64,000 bases of DNA from Undaria pinnatifida (GCA_012845835.1 JABAKD010000020.1:16156306-16220305), one strand, 5' to 3'. Shown: positions 11,125 through 24,370, numbered from the stretch's first letter. Translations and numbers: made by a program. The notes: generated by a model from the sequence alone, not told the origin.

Positions 11125-12546
11125 GGTCCCCAAATAATGCGGCCTGAATCAGGCTGTATCCCGATATAAGACGGTCAATATTGCATGGCACTTGGCACGA
11201 CTGAGGAATTACACCCATAACCTGGACTGAGTAAGGCTGCTTACCCCAATAAGGCGGTCACATTGCTCTGGCACACCACCGCCTACAGCTGCATTCTGTG
11301 TTGGCATATTTTTTGTTGCGCGTAGTTTTGTCGGTGCTTTTCCAAGGTCCCGAGTTCCGAAGGCACTGCTTGGACCGACTTCTAATTGACGGCAGAGATT
11401 TTTTTTTTTTCGGGCTTCGCGTTGCCTGTTGATGTATTCGAGTACCCGCACCCTGGTTACTAGACAACACGCCAGTAGTCCATTATTTATAATAGGTTTT
11501 GAAATCGTGGTGATACGTATACAGAGTGACTACGACTGGTAAGAGCGAAGCACAACAGCGGGAGCAAAGCGAACTGGTTTGTAAAAGAAGCGAGTTTCTA
11601 AACGACCCTCAGTAAAATTTGTGAAGCTGTGTACGTATCAACAACCAGGTTTAATTCACGAACACCATACGTACTTGTATCATAAATGAAACGCAGACGT
11701 AATGTACCACGCAGCTTGCGAAGTTGAGCTTCAATCATTCAATCGGTCGTACTCACAGCAGACGTTCTTCAATTTTTGTTAAAAACAAAAACACGACGGC
11801 GCCAAAAAATAGGGCAGCATTTCAGCCTTGTGTCTGAATCTACGTGTCATGTCTGGCGACCGGTATCTCCCAAAAAGAACAAATCGAGGAACGGGCAACT
11901 TCATCCTGTATCCTTACTACTCACTACTATCTGTAGTCCTCGCGGCGTGGTTCCCACGAACGCTCACAGTTGGCGATAGCAGTTGCACATCTATCTCCCA
12001 CCACGAGCTCCTACGACACACGGCGAGAGCCACAGGCTAGCAGTATTTCATACTATTAATAGTACATGAATGACTTTTACTATTGTACTGCGTTTGTATT
12101 GTGCCGGAACGCCTTGAACGGGAGCAAACCTAATCGTAATATATCGTAGCACCAAGCCGTTCATGCGTGGAAGGCGTCTTTAGTAGTTACAGCTGCGCGG
12201 CGCCTTGTGCGCCTGCGGCACAAACACCCCGACCGCTGCGGCGTTAGAAGCAGGAGATGCCACCACTCCAACGTACCAGGTATTTACCTAGCAATGGTTA
12301 TGCTTTGCTTTGCATCTGTATGGGCTATGACGGTTGGCGGTAACCAAAGGTGTCATGCAGGCTGGTTCACGCTAAACGTCCAAATCTGTTGTTTCAGCGT
12401 CGAAAGTTCACGCCGCTTTTGGAAGTTTGCCCCTGAAACTTTGCTCTCGTGTTCCATGCGCCCCTGCCAAACCATTACCGAACGGTGTGTGTTTTGTTCG
12501 TCATTCGTTTGGGGGGGGATATTTGGGCCTCCTTATATATAGCAGG
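11125..12546. other. No gene seen
   Basis: Short overlapping open frames only. A diverged D-like scrap (CACGCAGCTTGCGAAGTTGA) lies near 11709. No recognisable domain in any frame. Confidence 0.5.
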
Positions 12547-12835
12547 CGTCCCCTGTGGCTTAGTAAGCTAATCTCGTCCAGACTGAGGTAAGTACTGCCG
12601 GTTCGAATCCTCCCGAGTGCATACTCGTGCTCGTAAGACTTTTTCATGAGAAAAAAAATGACGAGCGGAAAGCGAGAGAGCGTGAGGTGGCAATAATTCG
12701 CTGAAAATCGACTTGCATAAAAGGCTGAAGAGTGGGAATACGGAATACTAAACCCTATGCGCGATAAGAAGGCGTGTACAGGGGGGGGGGGGAAGACACC
12801 TGTAACCACGGCTTGTCGAGAAGGTCGCTGAGGGT
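12547..12835 (+). mobile_element. SINE family A variant with a more tRNA-like head
   Basis: The head reads TGTGGCTTAGTAAGC (A-box-like), then CCGGTTCGAATCC (a canonical B box). The body keeps the family A signatures: GAAAGCGAGAGAGCGTGAG, CTATGCGCGATAA and CACCTGTAACCACGGCTTGT. A G12 run interrupts it near 12781. It may represent a different subfamily or an older head type. Confidence 0.7.
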
Positions 12836-14155
12836 GAACACTCTTACGAATTGAGCTGGAGCGTATAAGTGATGATTAAAAAAGAAAAGAAAAATGATAT
12901 GGACTCCAAATTTGTATTCAGATGTATATATAGATGTATATACCATACACCAGGCACTAGGCATGTGCAAGAGAGAAAAATTTAGACGTTTAGCTTGAAC
13001 CTGCTGGTAGATGGCCTATGAGTTTGCATCATCGTGCTGCTGCTGCTTGCTGGTGTAACCTCTCGTGTGGTCGCTGACCCTATCTAACATCCATTATCCA
13101 TGACATCCGCATGGAAATGCACGCACAACACGCAAGGGGTTGAATGTGGAGTGGAGATCCTTCGTGCGTTGCCGGCATCAGAAGCAGGGTTATGGTGTTG
13201 ATCTTACAGACCTGCACCCACGTCTTTGAGGACAAGCTACTCGGAGGTTCGTGTGCGATTTTATTCCAGTAGGACAGGGGTGAAAGTTGTCCATCAACAC
13301 CGTTAGGCTATGTTATGATTTGCATGTATGTTGGCGTATGCTCTTGTTCGCAGTACGAGTAGTAGTATCGAACCAGTTGTACGTTACGTAGTTTATCGTA
13401 TTAAATTCGCAACCAAAGGAGGGGGGGTTGAAGAGATCACGTCGCCCCCCTGGGTTTGATCCCAAAGAATATTAATATTTCACGTGAGGCGCAACGCAAT
13501 GCATTGTTATGCGATTGCTGCTGGTTGGTAACCCTGTTTGCACCGGGCATGGCATGGCCGAGTGGCGCTGCTGCTATTATTGCTGCCGTACGTGCGCCCC
13601 CACGTGTTCTGGTGGTGATTAATGAGCACGATCGTTTTTGTTTTTTCTCCCTTTCTGCATGCTTATCCATGCATGCACACATTTTGAAGGTTTGAAGCTT
13701 TTCGCTGCCTTACGAGTAAGTTGGTTCGGTATCATAACGGTACTCTCGACCCACGGCTAAGCTTTCCCAGGTACTCTATTGTAGTGTGTGTTCTTCACAT
13801 CGATCTGATATTTCCATCCATCTACATGGAGCACAACCAGCCGATGGCTCCTGGAGAAACGAGCTCTGTGGTTACAAACTACGAGACAGATACTGGTCAC
13901 AAACTACCAAGACAGAGATGCACGTTGCAAGTACGTACAGCAAGGTGATTTGGCCATGCAATTCGTTCCAACCGCAATGAACACGAGGAGGGCAAAACAT
14001 GTGCCAGCCAGCACGCCCTGCGCTACTATTAATATGATAATAAAAAGTTCTGCGATGCGTTTGATGCTTGATGCATTTCCACAGATGAAGTGCGCAGTTG
14101 AAGCTACTCCCGAACATATTCATCTTGTGTGTGTGCGACAACTGCAAACGACAGA
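12836..14155. other. No gene seen
   Basis: No frame with a recognisable domain. G run at 13421-13428. Overlapping short frames on both strands around 13440-13700 and 13780-14180 do not look coding. Confidence 0.5.
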
Positions 14156-14159
14156 CCGA

Positions 14160-14405
14160 GCTGTGATGTACCCATCATGAGAACAAATGATACACACCCC
14201 GTAACACGCGCGATGGAAGCATCATCGCCCATTGCAGAGTAACTTGCGAAGTGTAAGTTTGCACGAAATCCTCGATCTCACAGCTGAAGTGAAGTTTATT
14301 TATTCATTTTTTAGTTTTATACAACGGCACAAGCATAAATGCCGCAGAGTAGTTTTTATATTTTATAAAAATTAAAAAACGTCAGCTGTGAGTGCAACCG
14401 ATTAA
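14160..14405. repeat. Diverged family D fragments
   Basis: 14190-14300 holds a degenerate right arm (GTAACACGCGCGATGG, CGATCTCACAGCTGAAGTG). 14350-14395 holds a short left-arm end (CGTCAGCTGTGAGTGC). Both are strongly diverged. Confidence 0.45.
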
Positions 14406-14657
14406 ATGGTTGAATATACTGCTGTCAAGGTGTGTAGGTGTAGGTTTATTTATTTATATTTGTATTTATGTTCACCTTATAATCTTACTAGTAGTCTGCG
14501 AGACCCAGACTTCGGCGCCCCGCTTTTTGCTGCTGCAAAAGTATTCCGACTCTTAACTCCAAGTAGTTTGTACGCCGCAACGCGGGTCCAGTTCGGAAAC
14601 GCTTCTTGCGCTTGGCTCAAGAGATGTGGTGGCGTCAACTGTTCATGTACTTGTAAT

Positions 14658-14757
14658 ATCACCTTTGGTTTGTGTTTTTTCCCCTGGGCTTTCCTCAGCT
14701 CCAGAGTGACGGAGCCTGTCCTGTGACCACGGACTTGATTATGCGAGTTAATGTGAG

Positions 14758-14823
<66 letters not shown>
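14658..14823 (+). mobile_element. Family B copy with long (AAC)n tail
   Basis: The family B 3' half in forward orientation (CTCAGCTCCAGAGTGACGG, TGTGACCACGGACTTG, GCGAGTTAATGTGAGAAC) runs directly into ~21 AAC units at 14759-14822. The tail shows the repeat's true 3' end and strand. It is 5'-truncated relative to the 1.2-kb copy. Confidence 0.75.
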
Positions 14824-15029
14824 AATACTTGTATTGCGATTATTTTGTACGAGGAAAGCGAACGGTACCATTCGGAGACGGATATTAACCCCATGCTTCC
14901 ATCAAGTTTTCGGGTTTCGTAGCGCGCTTTTCTTCGTTAATTATTGGGACAGTATCAGGGAAAACGGGAAGCCGGCCACGCGCATTTATTTGTTCTCTCC
15001 AACACGCCGCACACTATATCCCGGTACAT

Positions 15030-15185
15030 GCGACTCGACGAGCACCTCAAGGCGCTTCGCGCTTGGTGAATGCGGTGTCTGCCTGGTCGGTGAAAACCCA
15101 ACGTGCTGCGTCCCGGCATTGTAATAGGGGTGCGAGGGTCTATGGTTTTACGACTCTCATACGGCTGTGCATGAAATGAGCCCCT
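15030..15185 (+). repeat. Family C repeat, short copy
   Basis: Core only: CTCAAGGCGCTTCGCGCTTG, GGTCGGTGAAAACCC, GCGAGGGTCTATGG, TGCATGAAATGAG. Confidence 0.65.
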
Positions 15186-15354
15186 CCCACCCCCTTAAAA
15201 ATATGTGTAATCGTTGGCCTCGGTTGGCACAGACCCTGTAACACATTATATGTATATTGGGGTTGGCGTTGGTTGGCAACGAGGCTGTAACACGTGCTAA
15301 TCACTGCGTGAGCTAGACAACCAGGGTACCGTTTTTGCTTTTGTTTTTGTTTCT

Positions 15355-15785
15355 TGCGGTCACTACGACGTATGATGGTTGTCGAGTTGGATCATATTGT
15401 GCGGAATGGAGAACCCTAACTCCACACAAGCGGAATGATCGCATCACGTAGTGTGAATGAATATGGCAAGGCACCCACGAGTTGCATGGTAATACCCATC
15501 GCTATCTGTGGAGTGGCCACACCAGAAAACAAAGTAACTAATTGGCACTGTTATCCATACCAAGAAAGTAAGCACAAGGTGCCGAAGTCCGTCTTAGGAG
15601 CGGTTCTTGGAAAGATGCAGTTCACCCTTCATGCGACTCGCCGGATACCTTACGGCGCTTCGCGCTTGGTGCAATCAATGCCTGCCTGGTTGGTGAAAAT
15701 CCGACGTGCTCCGTCCCGGCATAGTGGGGATGCGAGGGTCTATGGTCATACGACTACGGCCATGCACAAACTGAGTACACCCTCC
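15355..15785 (+). repeat. Family C repeat, longest forward copy
   Basis: Matches 5045-5470 in reverse along its full length. Its distal half contains GGATCATATTGTGCGG, CATCACGTAGTGTGAATG and GGAGTGGCCACACCAG. The core contains GAAGTCCGTCTTAGGAGC, TTACGGCGCTTCGCGCTTGG and GGGATGCGAGGGTCTATGG. No protein or terminal repeat was recognised, so it is an unclassified interspersed repeat. Confidence 0.65.
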
Positions 15786-17580
15786 CCCCCCTCCCCACCC
15801 CTTCTTCCCTGAGCCTTAGCGCAGGGATGGTGACAAAAAAATAATAAAACCTGATTGTCACTCTACTCGTACTTGCTGGTCCTTTTTTCACGCACGCTGA
15901 TCGTGGACCGGAGTAGTTGGCTAATGCCGCTAACCTAACACAGCACACAGCGGCAGCAACACATGTATTGTCCACGTTTCTCGTTGTGTTCCCTCTTCCT
16001 TATGTTCCTGTTCGCCTCCTCCACGTAAAACCGCATACAAGTATTCAAAATACTTGCCTTACCAGGTAACTAATCCTTTTTTTCGGTCACCGTAACAGCA
16101 ATGCTACTGACTACTGCTGTACAATCGTACCGCTGGAGCGGTAGTTGTTGAGGTGCCGAAGAAGCAGGCCCGCCACCACCTCCACGGAGGCGTGTGCCGC
16201 ACTCAATGAAACTCCGTGCCCGGGGCAAATGACGCGACCGATACATATATCTATATATATTTTGCTCATCCCACGTATTATCTTCGCTCTTTTTTTCTGT
16301 CTCCGTCTCCCTTCGTAGTCGTAACTCATGTCCCTTGTCAGGTAGGGTGACTAGAGCAGGCTCTTCTCCCACCTCCACACTGCTACGGTTATGCGCCTTT
16401 GTGTCTATCGCGAGAAGAATTACAGCCTTTTTTTCCCCTCGTCGGCTCGCGTCGATCCGGTACCTGCAACCAATATCATATTATCTGCGTCTGTGCGGTC
16501 TTGGCCTTGAACCGTTGTTGCTACTCAGCGGCGTCAACACAGCAATATCAGGCAGTGTCCGTCGTCATTCTTAATCCTAGATAGATCTATCCATGCCAGA
16601 TTTGATTAATGGTTCGAGATTTTTATATCTAGACCCACTCTTATGCTATGTTACCGCTGTTGCTGCTGCTGCTGCTGCTTCTGCGCAACCGGCCACGGGT
16701 AGGGGTGGTGGTGGTGTCTGACTGGTCTAGACTATGCGCTATTGCCTGAACATGATGACTGCTGTTGAACAGGGAATAGTCGCTGCGCTGCATGAATTCG
16801 AATTGCTGCGCTTGGTGGGTTCGAGTTCCTCCAGTGGACCCTGAAGGACTATCACGACATGTCAATGCGTCCATTTGTTGGTACCTCATTCGCGCTGGTG
16901 TTCTACAGAAGTGTATACATGGTAGTGTTTATGGTCATGCTCTTATAACGCCAGGCAGGGTACGTCTGATGTGGACCATCATAAGGACCATCACAACAAC
17001 GTCTCTATTTGCCATCTTACCTGGTTTGTGGTGGTATATCATTACAGCAGTACCTGGTATGTATTGTAACTATCTTGTCATATTACTTTCGTCTGTACCA
17101 CAGGCAGCAGGGTACGCGATCGAAATTCCAGACATTGGTATCAAATCAAATGCCTGATGAACGATATTCGAAGTGTGCGCACTTGCCGCATTGTACTGGT
17201 GGTACATCGTAAACCTCTTGTGTGCTCTCCACCTCTCCACTGCGAAAGATATTATAGTACCGTTTGTTTTGTTTTCTACCCTTTGTTGTTGTTGATGATG
17301 GTGTTGGTGCAATATTGACAGTACGTACTGCTCCTGCAGGTCGGCTATCAAAGGTGTAAGAGCGTTGAGGGTCCGCGGGCTTCGGGTAGATTGTCGCAGG
17401 TGTCCCGTGTTTTCTGTCTTTTCCGGCTGGTCTTTTCTGCCTATCTGCCTACTTGTCTGTTGGCTTGCTCTTCTGCATACCTTGATTGTGGGTGTTAATT
17501 AATCAACAAACAACAACAATACCTGTGTTTGCCAGGCTGACAGACCAGTGTGCTGCTTTTTTTTAGTGTCATGTTGTATA
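15786..17580. other. No gene seen; family H repeat and CTG run
   Basis: 16310-16490 belongs to a dispersed CT-rich repeat (family H: GCTCTTCTCCCACC, then TATCGCGAGAAGA and CCCTCGTCGGCTCGCGTCGA). Other copies lie at 23.5 and 63.8 kb. A (CTG)n run lies at 16657-16681. No supported coding sequence. Confidence 0.5.
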
Positions 17581-17582
17581 TA

Positions 17583-17835
17583 TCGTCAAATTTTGTCCCC
17601 CTCAAAAACGGGTTTCATAGTTTCCGCGCACAGACTGACTAACATCACCCTTTTGACCCTGATAGCTACACTGAAGTTGCAAGGGGAGTCGCCGACCTAT
17701 ATCCTCAATGAGGACACACAACCCGTAATACGCGCGATCGGAGTATCACACGCAGCTTGCAAAGATGAGCTTCGACAAAATATTCGATCTCACAGCTGGA
17801 GTGTGAATTTTTATTTTTATAATACAGCCTTTTAG
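17583..17835 (+). repeat. Family D right arm plus internal part
   Basis: Matches the right half of the complete D element at 52.6-53.3 kb: TTTTGTCCCCCTCAAAAACG, TTTCCGCGCACAGACTGACT, GCGCGATCGGAGTATCACAC, ending CTCACAGCTGGAGTGT. The left arm is missing. Confidence 0.7.
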
Positions 17836-18479
17836 CCCTTTAAGGGTAAAGTCGTTTAGAGCGATATCACCGTTTTCCAGGGACAAATTGCTTTGTACTA
17901 GAGTAAGGGCATTTATGCAGGGGTAAAAGGGGTCCTCCGGAGTATACGCGAATGGCTAAGCGTAAACTAAAATGCCACATGCGGCTTCTGTGCAACGATA
18001 GACCATACAGTATCAGGCACTAAACAAGGTATACTAATGTTACCCCAAGATATATACTCATCTTGTTGTTCGTGCCATATATTATATGTGATGCAACATG
18101 GCACCATGTTACACCGCCGTGTTGCTATGATTTGCCGCGAAGCGCACCACCGGGAGCTGTTCGCGTCGTCTATATAGGGTATACTTCGAAGTATGGCAAG
18201 TGAGCAAGTATACTTCGATGTATGAAAGTAAGCAAGGTTCGTGGCCTAAGCTCTGCCCCGTTAGCGCGGAGCTAATTACCGTTGTCGTCATGTGGTTAAT
18301 ACAAGTTCAGTCGGCAAGCAACCGTGCAACGAGCGCTCCCGCCTGATGTATGTACCCCGGATGCCGAATGTTTGAAAGCGAATGCTCTAGGAGTATAGGT
18401 GGGTATAGTCATCGTGCTCCACAGTAGTTAACCCCCCGCCCCCCAAACACGCACCAGAAAAAAAAACACACACACACGT

Positions 18480-18835
18480 CGGACAGATCATCGATCCCCA
18501 CTATCAGTATTTTGATAAATGATCCACAGCAGTAGATCTTTCAGGAAGATCTGTATGATATGCAAGTGCTCATGTTAATGGATGGGGACCGTACGATCTG
18601 CACGATCTAGCAAATGTTCGCAGGGTTAGAGCTAGTCTTCTGTATACATACCCTCCACAACATCTCCTAGCGGCAACTGTAGGATCTACTGTAGTAGATG
18701 TTTTACCACTGCTGTCGATGGTGGTCTGTACGAGGTGCGCATTAATTCAATCCATTCTACTGTAGATTATCTGCCACTGCTGTCGATGATGGTCTGTACT
18801 CGTTGCGCATTAATTCAATCCATTCGAAGCTGTCA
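18480..18835. repeat. GATC-rich repeat with a 67-bp-spaced duplication
   Basis: Rich in AGATCT/GATCTAG/GATCTGTA words (18530-18610), as at 38.55-38.77 and 55.5-55.85 kb. A block with CACTGCTGTCGATG and GCGCATTAATTCAATCCATT appears twice, at 18708-18760 and 18775-18826. Confidence 0.5.
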
Positions 18836-18839
18836 TCCA

Positions 18840-19085
18840 TGTGTAAGAGAGTGCGCACAAGGTGCTGCAGTCCGCCTCACACAGTAGTCGTTGGTCATTG
18901 GCAGGATGCAGCTCACCCTTTATGCATGCGACTTGCCCAACACCTGACGGCGGTTCGCGCTTGGTGCACGCGATGTTTGCCCCTGGTCGGTACAAAGCCC
19001 GACGTGGTCCGTCCCAGCATGTAGGAAGGGTTCTATCATATGGCCACACGACTCCCGCTACTCATGAAATGAGTGCTCAGCCCCC
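18840..19085 (+). repeat. Family C repeat copy
   Basis: GTGCGCACAAGGTGC, GGCAGGATGCAGCTCACCC, CTGACGGCGGTTCGCGCTTGG, GACGTGGTCCGTCCCAGCAT and CATGAAATGAGT in C order. The distal part is absent. Confidence 0.65.
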
Positions 19086-19089
19086 TTGA

Positions 19090-20460
19090 CAGGTTGTTGC
19101 AATACCCAGCCTATTGTGGGCTTTGGCTTTTTCTTGCTGTCATAGCCCATAAGCACCCAGCAGCCTACACCTGTCAACATCAGCAGTCCGCCATGGCCTT
19201 TTCTTGCCTGTGGTATCATGCAAGACGCAAGCATTCTTAGGGTGACTCCTGACGAACAAGGAATGTGCCAGGAATCGTGACCAAAACAAGTGCGACGTTT
19301 AGCTGGACATTTATTTAACACTGAATAGTTTGAAAACAAAAAATTTGATACAAATTGGTAAAGTATCAGGATTCCTGTATATATTTTTTTACGTGACACT
19401 TGAAAATTTTTGAATGTCGAGCGAGAATCGTGATATTTTGTGAGGATTGGTGTTTTTTTTTTCTTTTGTCGCCTAGGAATGAGTGACCCTTAGCAACGAC
19501 TGCTGCATACGTTCCAACACGCCAGATAGCACACCCCCGAGGAAGGTTTTCCTATGAGATTTCGGCGACAACGAGGAGAGTGCAAACGCCGAGCGATGCG
19601 CCTAGTAGAATAAACGACTTGCAATTTTTGTTTTCCTTTCTTTTTCTTTTTCTTAGCCCCGTACACACCCCTACTGATTATTTTCCGCTTAATATGGCAT
19701 GTTTTTGTTTACAATAATTGGGAAAGATTTCAACGACCTCATTCTCTAGAAGCCACCGTTGCAAGCCAGAACATCAGACTATTTGCTGTCTGAAAAAAGA
19801 AATAAAAAACAATGGAAACATATTATGGAAAGAAAGAGGCAAACAGGGCGGCACGACAAAAATGAAAAACCAAGCACAACGGACAGCCAGCATCCCGTAG
19901 CAACAGAGCGAATGACGCCATCCACCCAACCTCGGAGGGCGCAACCATATTGGGTTCGAATGACCCTACTGCTGTAGGAGTAGGAGCATTGCCGCATGGT
20001 GTACAAAATACCACCTGCGCACCCTGTTTCTGATGACAGGGGAAGACACTTGGAGAATTTCGTCGAATTTTTCAGGGGACAATTTCGTCGAAACTCGGTG
20101 CTCTGTTTTATTTCGAGTACACCTTGTACGCCCAGTTGACGAATTGATTCCCCCAGCCCCCAACCCCAGATCCTCTTGCTGTTTCGAGTTTTGAGCTTTT
20201 ATTGGACGGGCCTACGTACTGATGATGGATAAAGTTTGAAGTTTTTGAGACGACGGTCACGGAAACTTATTTTTTACTGTATAGTATTAATAGTAGGTAT
20301 TGTATGTACTCTCTCTGAGATAATATTTTGGAGTCCCATTTTTTTTATCGTTGAGCTTTGAAGTTTTGAAGTTATCTCTTTCGTAGATTGCTATTAATAT
20401 GCAGCTAGTGGGTTCCCCGATTTAAGAGCGCCCAGGATAAGAGCATTCAAGACTTGACCC
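19090..20460. other. No gene seen
   Basis: About 1.4 kb of AT-rich sequence with only short overlapping frames. No repeat family recognised. Confidence 0.5.
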
Positions 20461-20464
20461 TTTT

Positions 20465-20640
20465 CACCACTGCGGAAAAAAATCTACACTGATTCCAAGT
20501 AACTTGTCCCCAAAAATATACAGGTGCAGTTCTAAAGGGGTTATAACCCGTTTAGAGCCCCCAAATCCCTCCCTATACTAAATTCAAGAAAATTTGTAAA
20601 GAAAAGAGGGTTTCCAGTCGTATAGGCGTTTAGAGCGGTC
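20465..20640. repeat. Family E short repeats (two adjacent variants)
   Basis: 20465-20545 contains CTGATTCCAAGTAACTTGTC and CCCCAAAAATA. 20537-20640 contains GGGTTATAACCCGTTTAGAG, CCTCCCTATACTAAATTC and GGGTTTCCAGT. Ends rich in AACCC/GGGTT suggest a very short MITE-like unit of ~90 bp; see 36.8 kb for a clean copy. Confidence 0.5.
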
Positions 20641-20811
20641 AGATCGGCATGTCCCGCGTGTGCTAAAAGCTATATATTTCCCACTGCAGATAAGAGCAGT
20701 GTGTAGTCAAGAGCGCTTGTTTCGGCTTGTCACGGGGCGCTCTTAAATCGGGGTACCCATTACTTCTGTAATCATAACAAAATATACCTGGTACTTGTAT
20801 AGACTATTTTA

Positions 20812-21000
20812 TAAAAATTAAATTACACTCCAGCTGTGAGATCGAATGTTTTGTCGAAACTCATCTTTGCGAGCTGCGTGTGATACTCCGATCGCGCGTA
20901 TTACAGGTTGTGTGTCCTCATCAAGGATATAGGTCGGCGACTCCCTTTGCAACTACAGCAGTGTAGCTATCAGGGTCAACAGGGTGATGTTATATACTTC
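20812..21000 (-). repeat. Family D single arm
   Basis: TTACACTCCAGCTGTGAGATC through GTGATACTCCGATCGCGCG to TATCAGGGTCAACAGGGTGA matches one whole ~190-bp arm of the complete D element. No opposite arm nearby. Confidence 0.7.
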
Positions 21001-24000
21001 GAAGTATTTTTTAAATAATAATAATAAATGGCAATGAAAAGAGAGTGTACCTGTTGGGTCTGCATGAGGCATGAGAGGAATAGTGATCGCTCTCCGTGAG
21101 ATCGAGATCGCCGTTCGAAACAAAAAAAAACACTGGTCGAAGGGTTAGGACTCTTCGTCTTGCCCCTGCTCTCTCCCCTCACCACGCTGCTACCGTGTGC
21201 CGTACAGGCAACCAGGGAAGGGAGGAATTTTGCCAAACAGATATTTTAATAGGAAGTTCAGAATTTCGAATACCCGTCCTTGCAGCTGCCGCTCGAGCTG
21301 TAGATGCTGCACAGGGGTACGTACCCCAGCAGTGCATATACCTTGTAGATTATGTTGGAAAAAATGAAAAAAAATCGACCCAAGGTATATACGCAGTATC
21401 AGGTACACCCTTGAAAGCGCGAGTTGATGGAGGCATATCCAGGACCGGTATATGATTTTAAGGATATGGACCTATTTGAAGGACAAGGATTGTGCACTGA
21501 GCACTGACTGTGCGGGCGGCGACCATTGCCGTTGCTGTACCGTTGCAGGCAATGTTTGCTATCATTGTTGTTGAGATCAGCAGTTATTTACACGTTTGGG
21601 ATGGTATACGTACACAGAAGCACGACACCAACACTAGCAGCATACCCTGTCCACTAAGAAGTATCCCTGTATTGTAGTTTGTGACTCCAGAGTGGAACAG
21701 CTTTTCTCGTGCCGGTACGTCTCTAATAAGCAGCTGCTAATAACGAGCATCGGCACGGACCATGTTGGATGTCGCAGGGAAGTAGGAACGGTTTAATGTT
21801 ACATCTGCAAAATACTAAAAGACAACAGCAAAAGACAAGACAAAGGACGGGAGACGAAAGATAAAGACAACTAAAAAAAAAATCGAAGACAACTCAAACA
21901 CAACTCAAAGACGACCCAAACATAACAAAGCTTATTTATGCACGTGTGCTTCCATGTTGACCCATGCTTTTTTTTTCGCGCCAAGTTACTCACATACTCT
22001 CCCTTTCAAATTCCAAAATGCTACCTGGTAGTTGCTGTGGTCATGATACCCCGTACGTTGGGGGGTAGTTTGCCAGGCGGTTTTTACAGTTCGTTTTTCA
22101 TGTTTGTAGGTGTAATTCGCGAAGCGGTTGCAATAGCCAGAAATGGTGTTAACAGTGAAAGTTTATTCACACTGCCTGGAACGTGTTTTTGGTCTTTTGA
22201 CCACTCCGTGCGCAAAGATGAGTATCGACCCTACAAATGTCGAGTCGCTGGCGTGGTTAGAATAGAGTTCAATACGATGTGAGTTGCGACGAAATTCTCA
22301 CGGTCACAACCTGAGGTGTCTTTTAAAGTATTTGTTGAACAGTGAAACGACAAAGAAAATGAAACCCTTTCCGAATTGCATGTACTTTTGTTTTTGGGGA
22401 AAACTACTTGGAAATAGAATAGGATAGTGTTGGCATTAGTAAAAAGGTGAAGGGTTACGCTCGCCCAACGTCGCCGTTGTGACCCTAAGCGAAACAAAGA
22501 GAACAACATCAACTTCAACCAACTCCGCGTTCGACGCCCCCCCCCACCCCCCCCGCCCCCCGTGTTTAACGGGATGTAAGACGGATAGTAGAGTAGAGCG
22601 GTATGCTTGTACGCTCGTATCATACGTTGTAGCGTTTTTTGTTCTATGCAACAAATTCAAAGGACTTTTTTTTTTGTTTCAGCTTTTTTGGTGTTGTGTA
22701 ATGGTCACAATGTTGTTGTTTGTTGTTTATGTCGACTATTGTATCGACCAAACAAGTGATGACGGGATCTGCCTGCAAAAACAGGGAAGAAACGATGTTG
22801 TTGTTTTTTATGATTGACTGCTGTCATCCATTCTCTCTTAAACGAGAGTAATGGGGCCTGCCTTCGAAACATTGCAACTTCAGGAGTGACTACGTAAAAA
22901 AAAAACGAAAACATGGGACAAACAAGACGAACAGGCAGAAAATAAACAAAGCCAGCGCTACAGCAGTCACAAAGTTCAAAATTCGGACAATGATCACCCG
23001 CTGATCCGCTGGCATTTCTCGTTTTGTTATGTGGCGCCTCTAGGTGTCCTTCTGTGCCGTTTGCTGTCATTATTGTTGTCAGTGTTATTTTTTCGTGGTT
23101 GTGACGCTTGTGCACTGGGTTTGGGGTTGAGATCCCTCGGCAGTGATCCTACTTACATGTGTTTGGAAGTGCTTCTCCATTTACGTACGTATATTCTGTA
23201 GAAGTGCTGCTCCTGTGTAGACTTTAGAAGTGCTACCACGATGCGGGGCGATTCAATGCCAAGTTCAGAGTTGGACCGACTTTACAGCAGGATCGGGTAT
23301 AAATCAGTCGTTTTTTTTCCCCAGGTATACCTTTTTCTGGTTAATACGTTGATGTTGATAATTGTAAAGTACGGATTCATGTATACATGATAGGTAACTC
23401 TAATATTGAATCCCCCAAGAAGTGTGCCCAGATGTGTGTATGTTTTTTTTTTCCATCATCCCGCTCATGTTCGTCTTTTTTCTTTCTCCTTCTCCTCCTC
23501 CCTCCCTAACCGTAGCTCAGATTCGGGGCCACTAAGCACGCTCTTCTCTCCCCCGTCCCCGTTACGGTACGCCGCCTTCGTTTTTGTCGCGAGAAGACGT
23601 CAGCCCTTTCTTCCCTCGTCGACTTGCATCGAATCGCGGATATGTAACCCCAGTTGTGCACTTTTTCTATCATGTTGATGGACAGCCATTTTCTTTTTCT
23701 TTTTTCTCAGTAATTTGGTCGTTTCTCTGCTTGTCAACCTTGCGAGGCGGAAGGCGATATGGCTCCCTCTCAGCGCCCTCTCGATTCTCGTGTTTGGTTG
23801 TGTTGCAGACAAAAAAAAGCTCGCGCCACCAAACACCAACACCACCGTGGCAGGCCCCGACCCAACATGCAGCGCACATGCACATGTTTTAACCGATTTC
23901 CAACTCCTAAAAAAATCCAGTGTAACTTCAAGTGTTTTGTGCCCATGTCGGGAGGGAGTGCGGTGCTAAATGGGTTACGGTATGGTACGGTGTGGTATGA

Positions 24001-24370
24001 TAAGCACTTTTGATGTGTACCACGGTATGTTGGTCATCTCTGCTGTTTTTTGTAGTCCTTTTTCGCGTTTTGAGCAGTTGCGTCGGTTTTCTGCTTGTTC
24101 TTTCCTTGTAGCCTTAATCTTGGAATTACAGTCTGGCAAAGGCGCCTTCTCGGCGTTCTCTGGGTACTGGTGTTTGGTTGTTGGCAGACGAAGCTTTTCG
24201 CGTCACCAACAGCACCACCACCACCCCCACTATTACCATGACCCCCACCGTCACCACCACCGCCACGACCATCGCCACGACCACCTTCGGTAGCGCCCGA
24301 CCCAACCAGGCAGCCCCTTATTGCGCCGAGGACCGATGCCTCACCGGATATCACATGCACAGGTTTTTTC
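21001..24370. other. No gene seen; family H copy at 23490-23660
   Basis: 3.4 kb without a supported gene. 23490-23660 matches family H (GCTCTTCTCTCCCCC, GTCGCGAGAAGACGTCAGCC, CCCTCGTCGACTTGCATCGA). A C-rich run lies at 22540-22562. 24207-24280 is a CAC/CCAC-rich low-complexity stretch. Confidence 0.5.
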
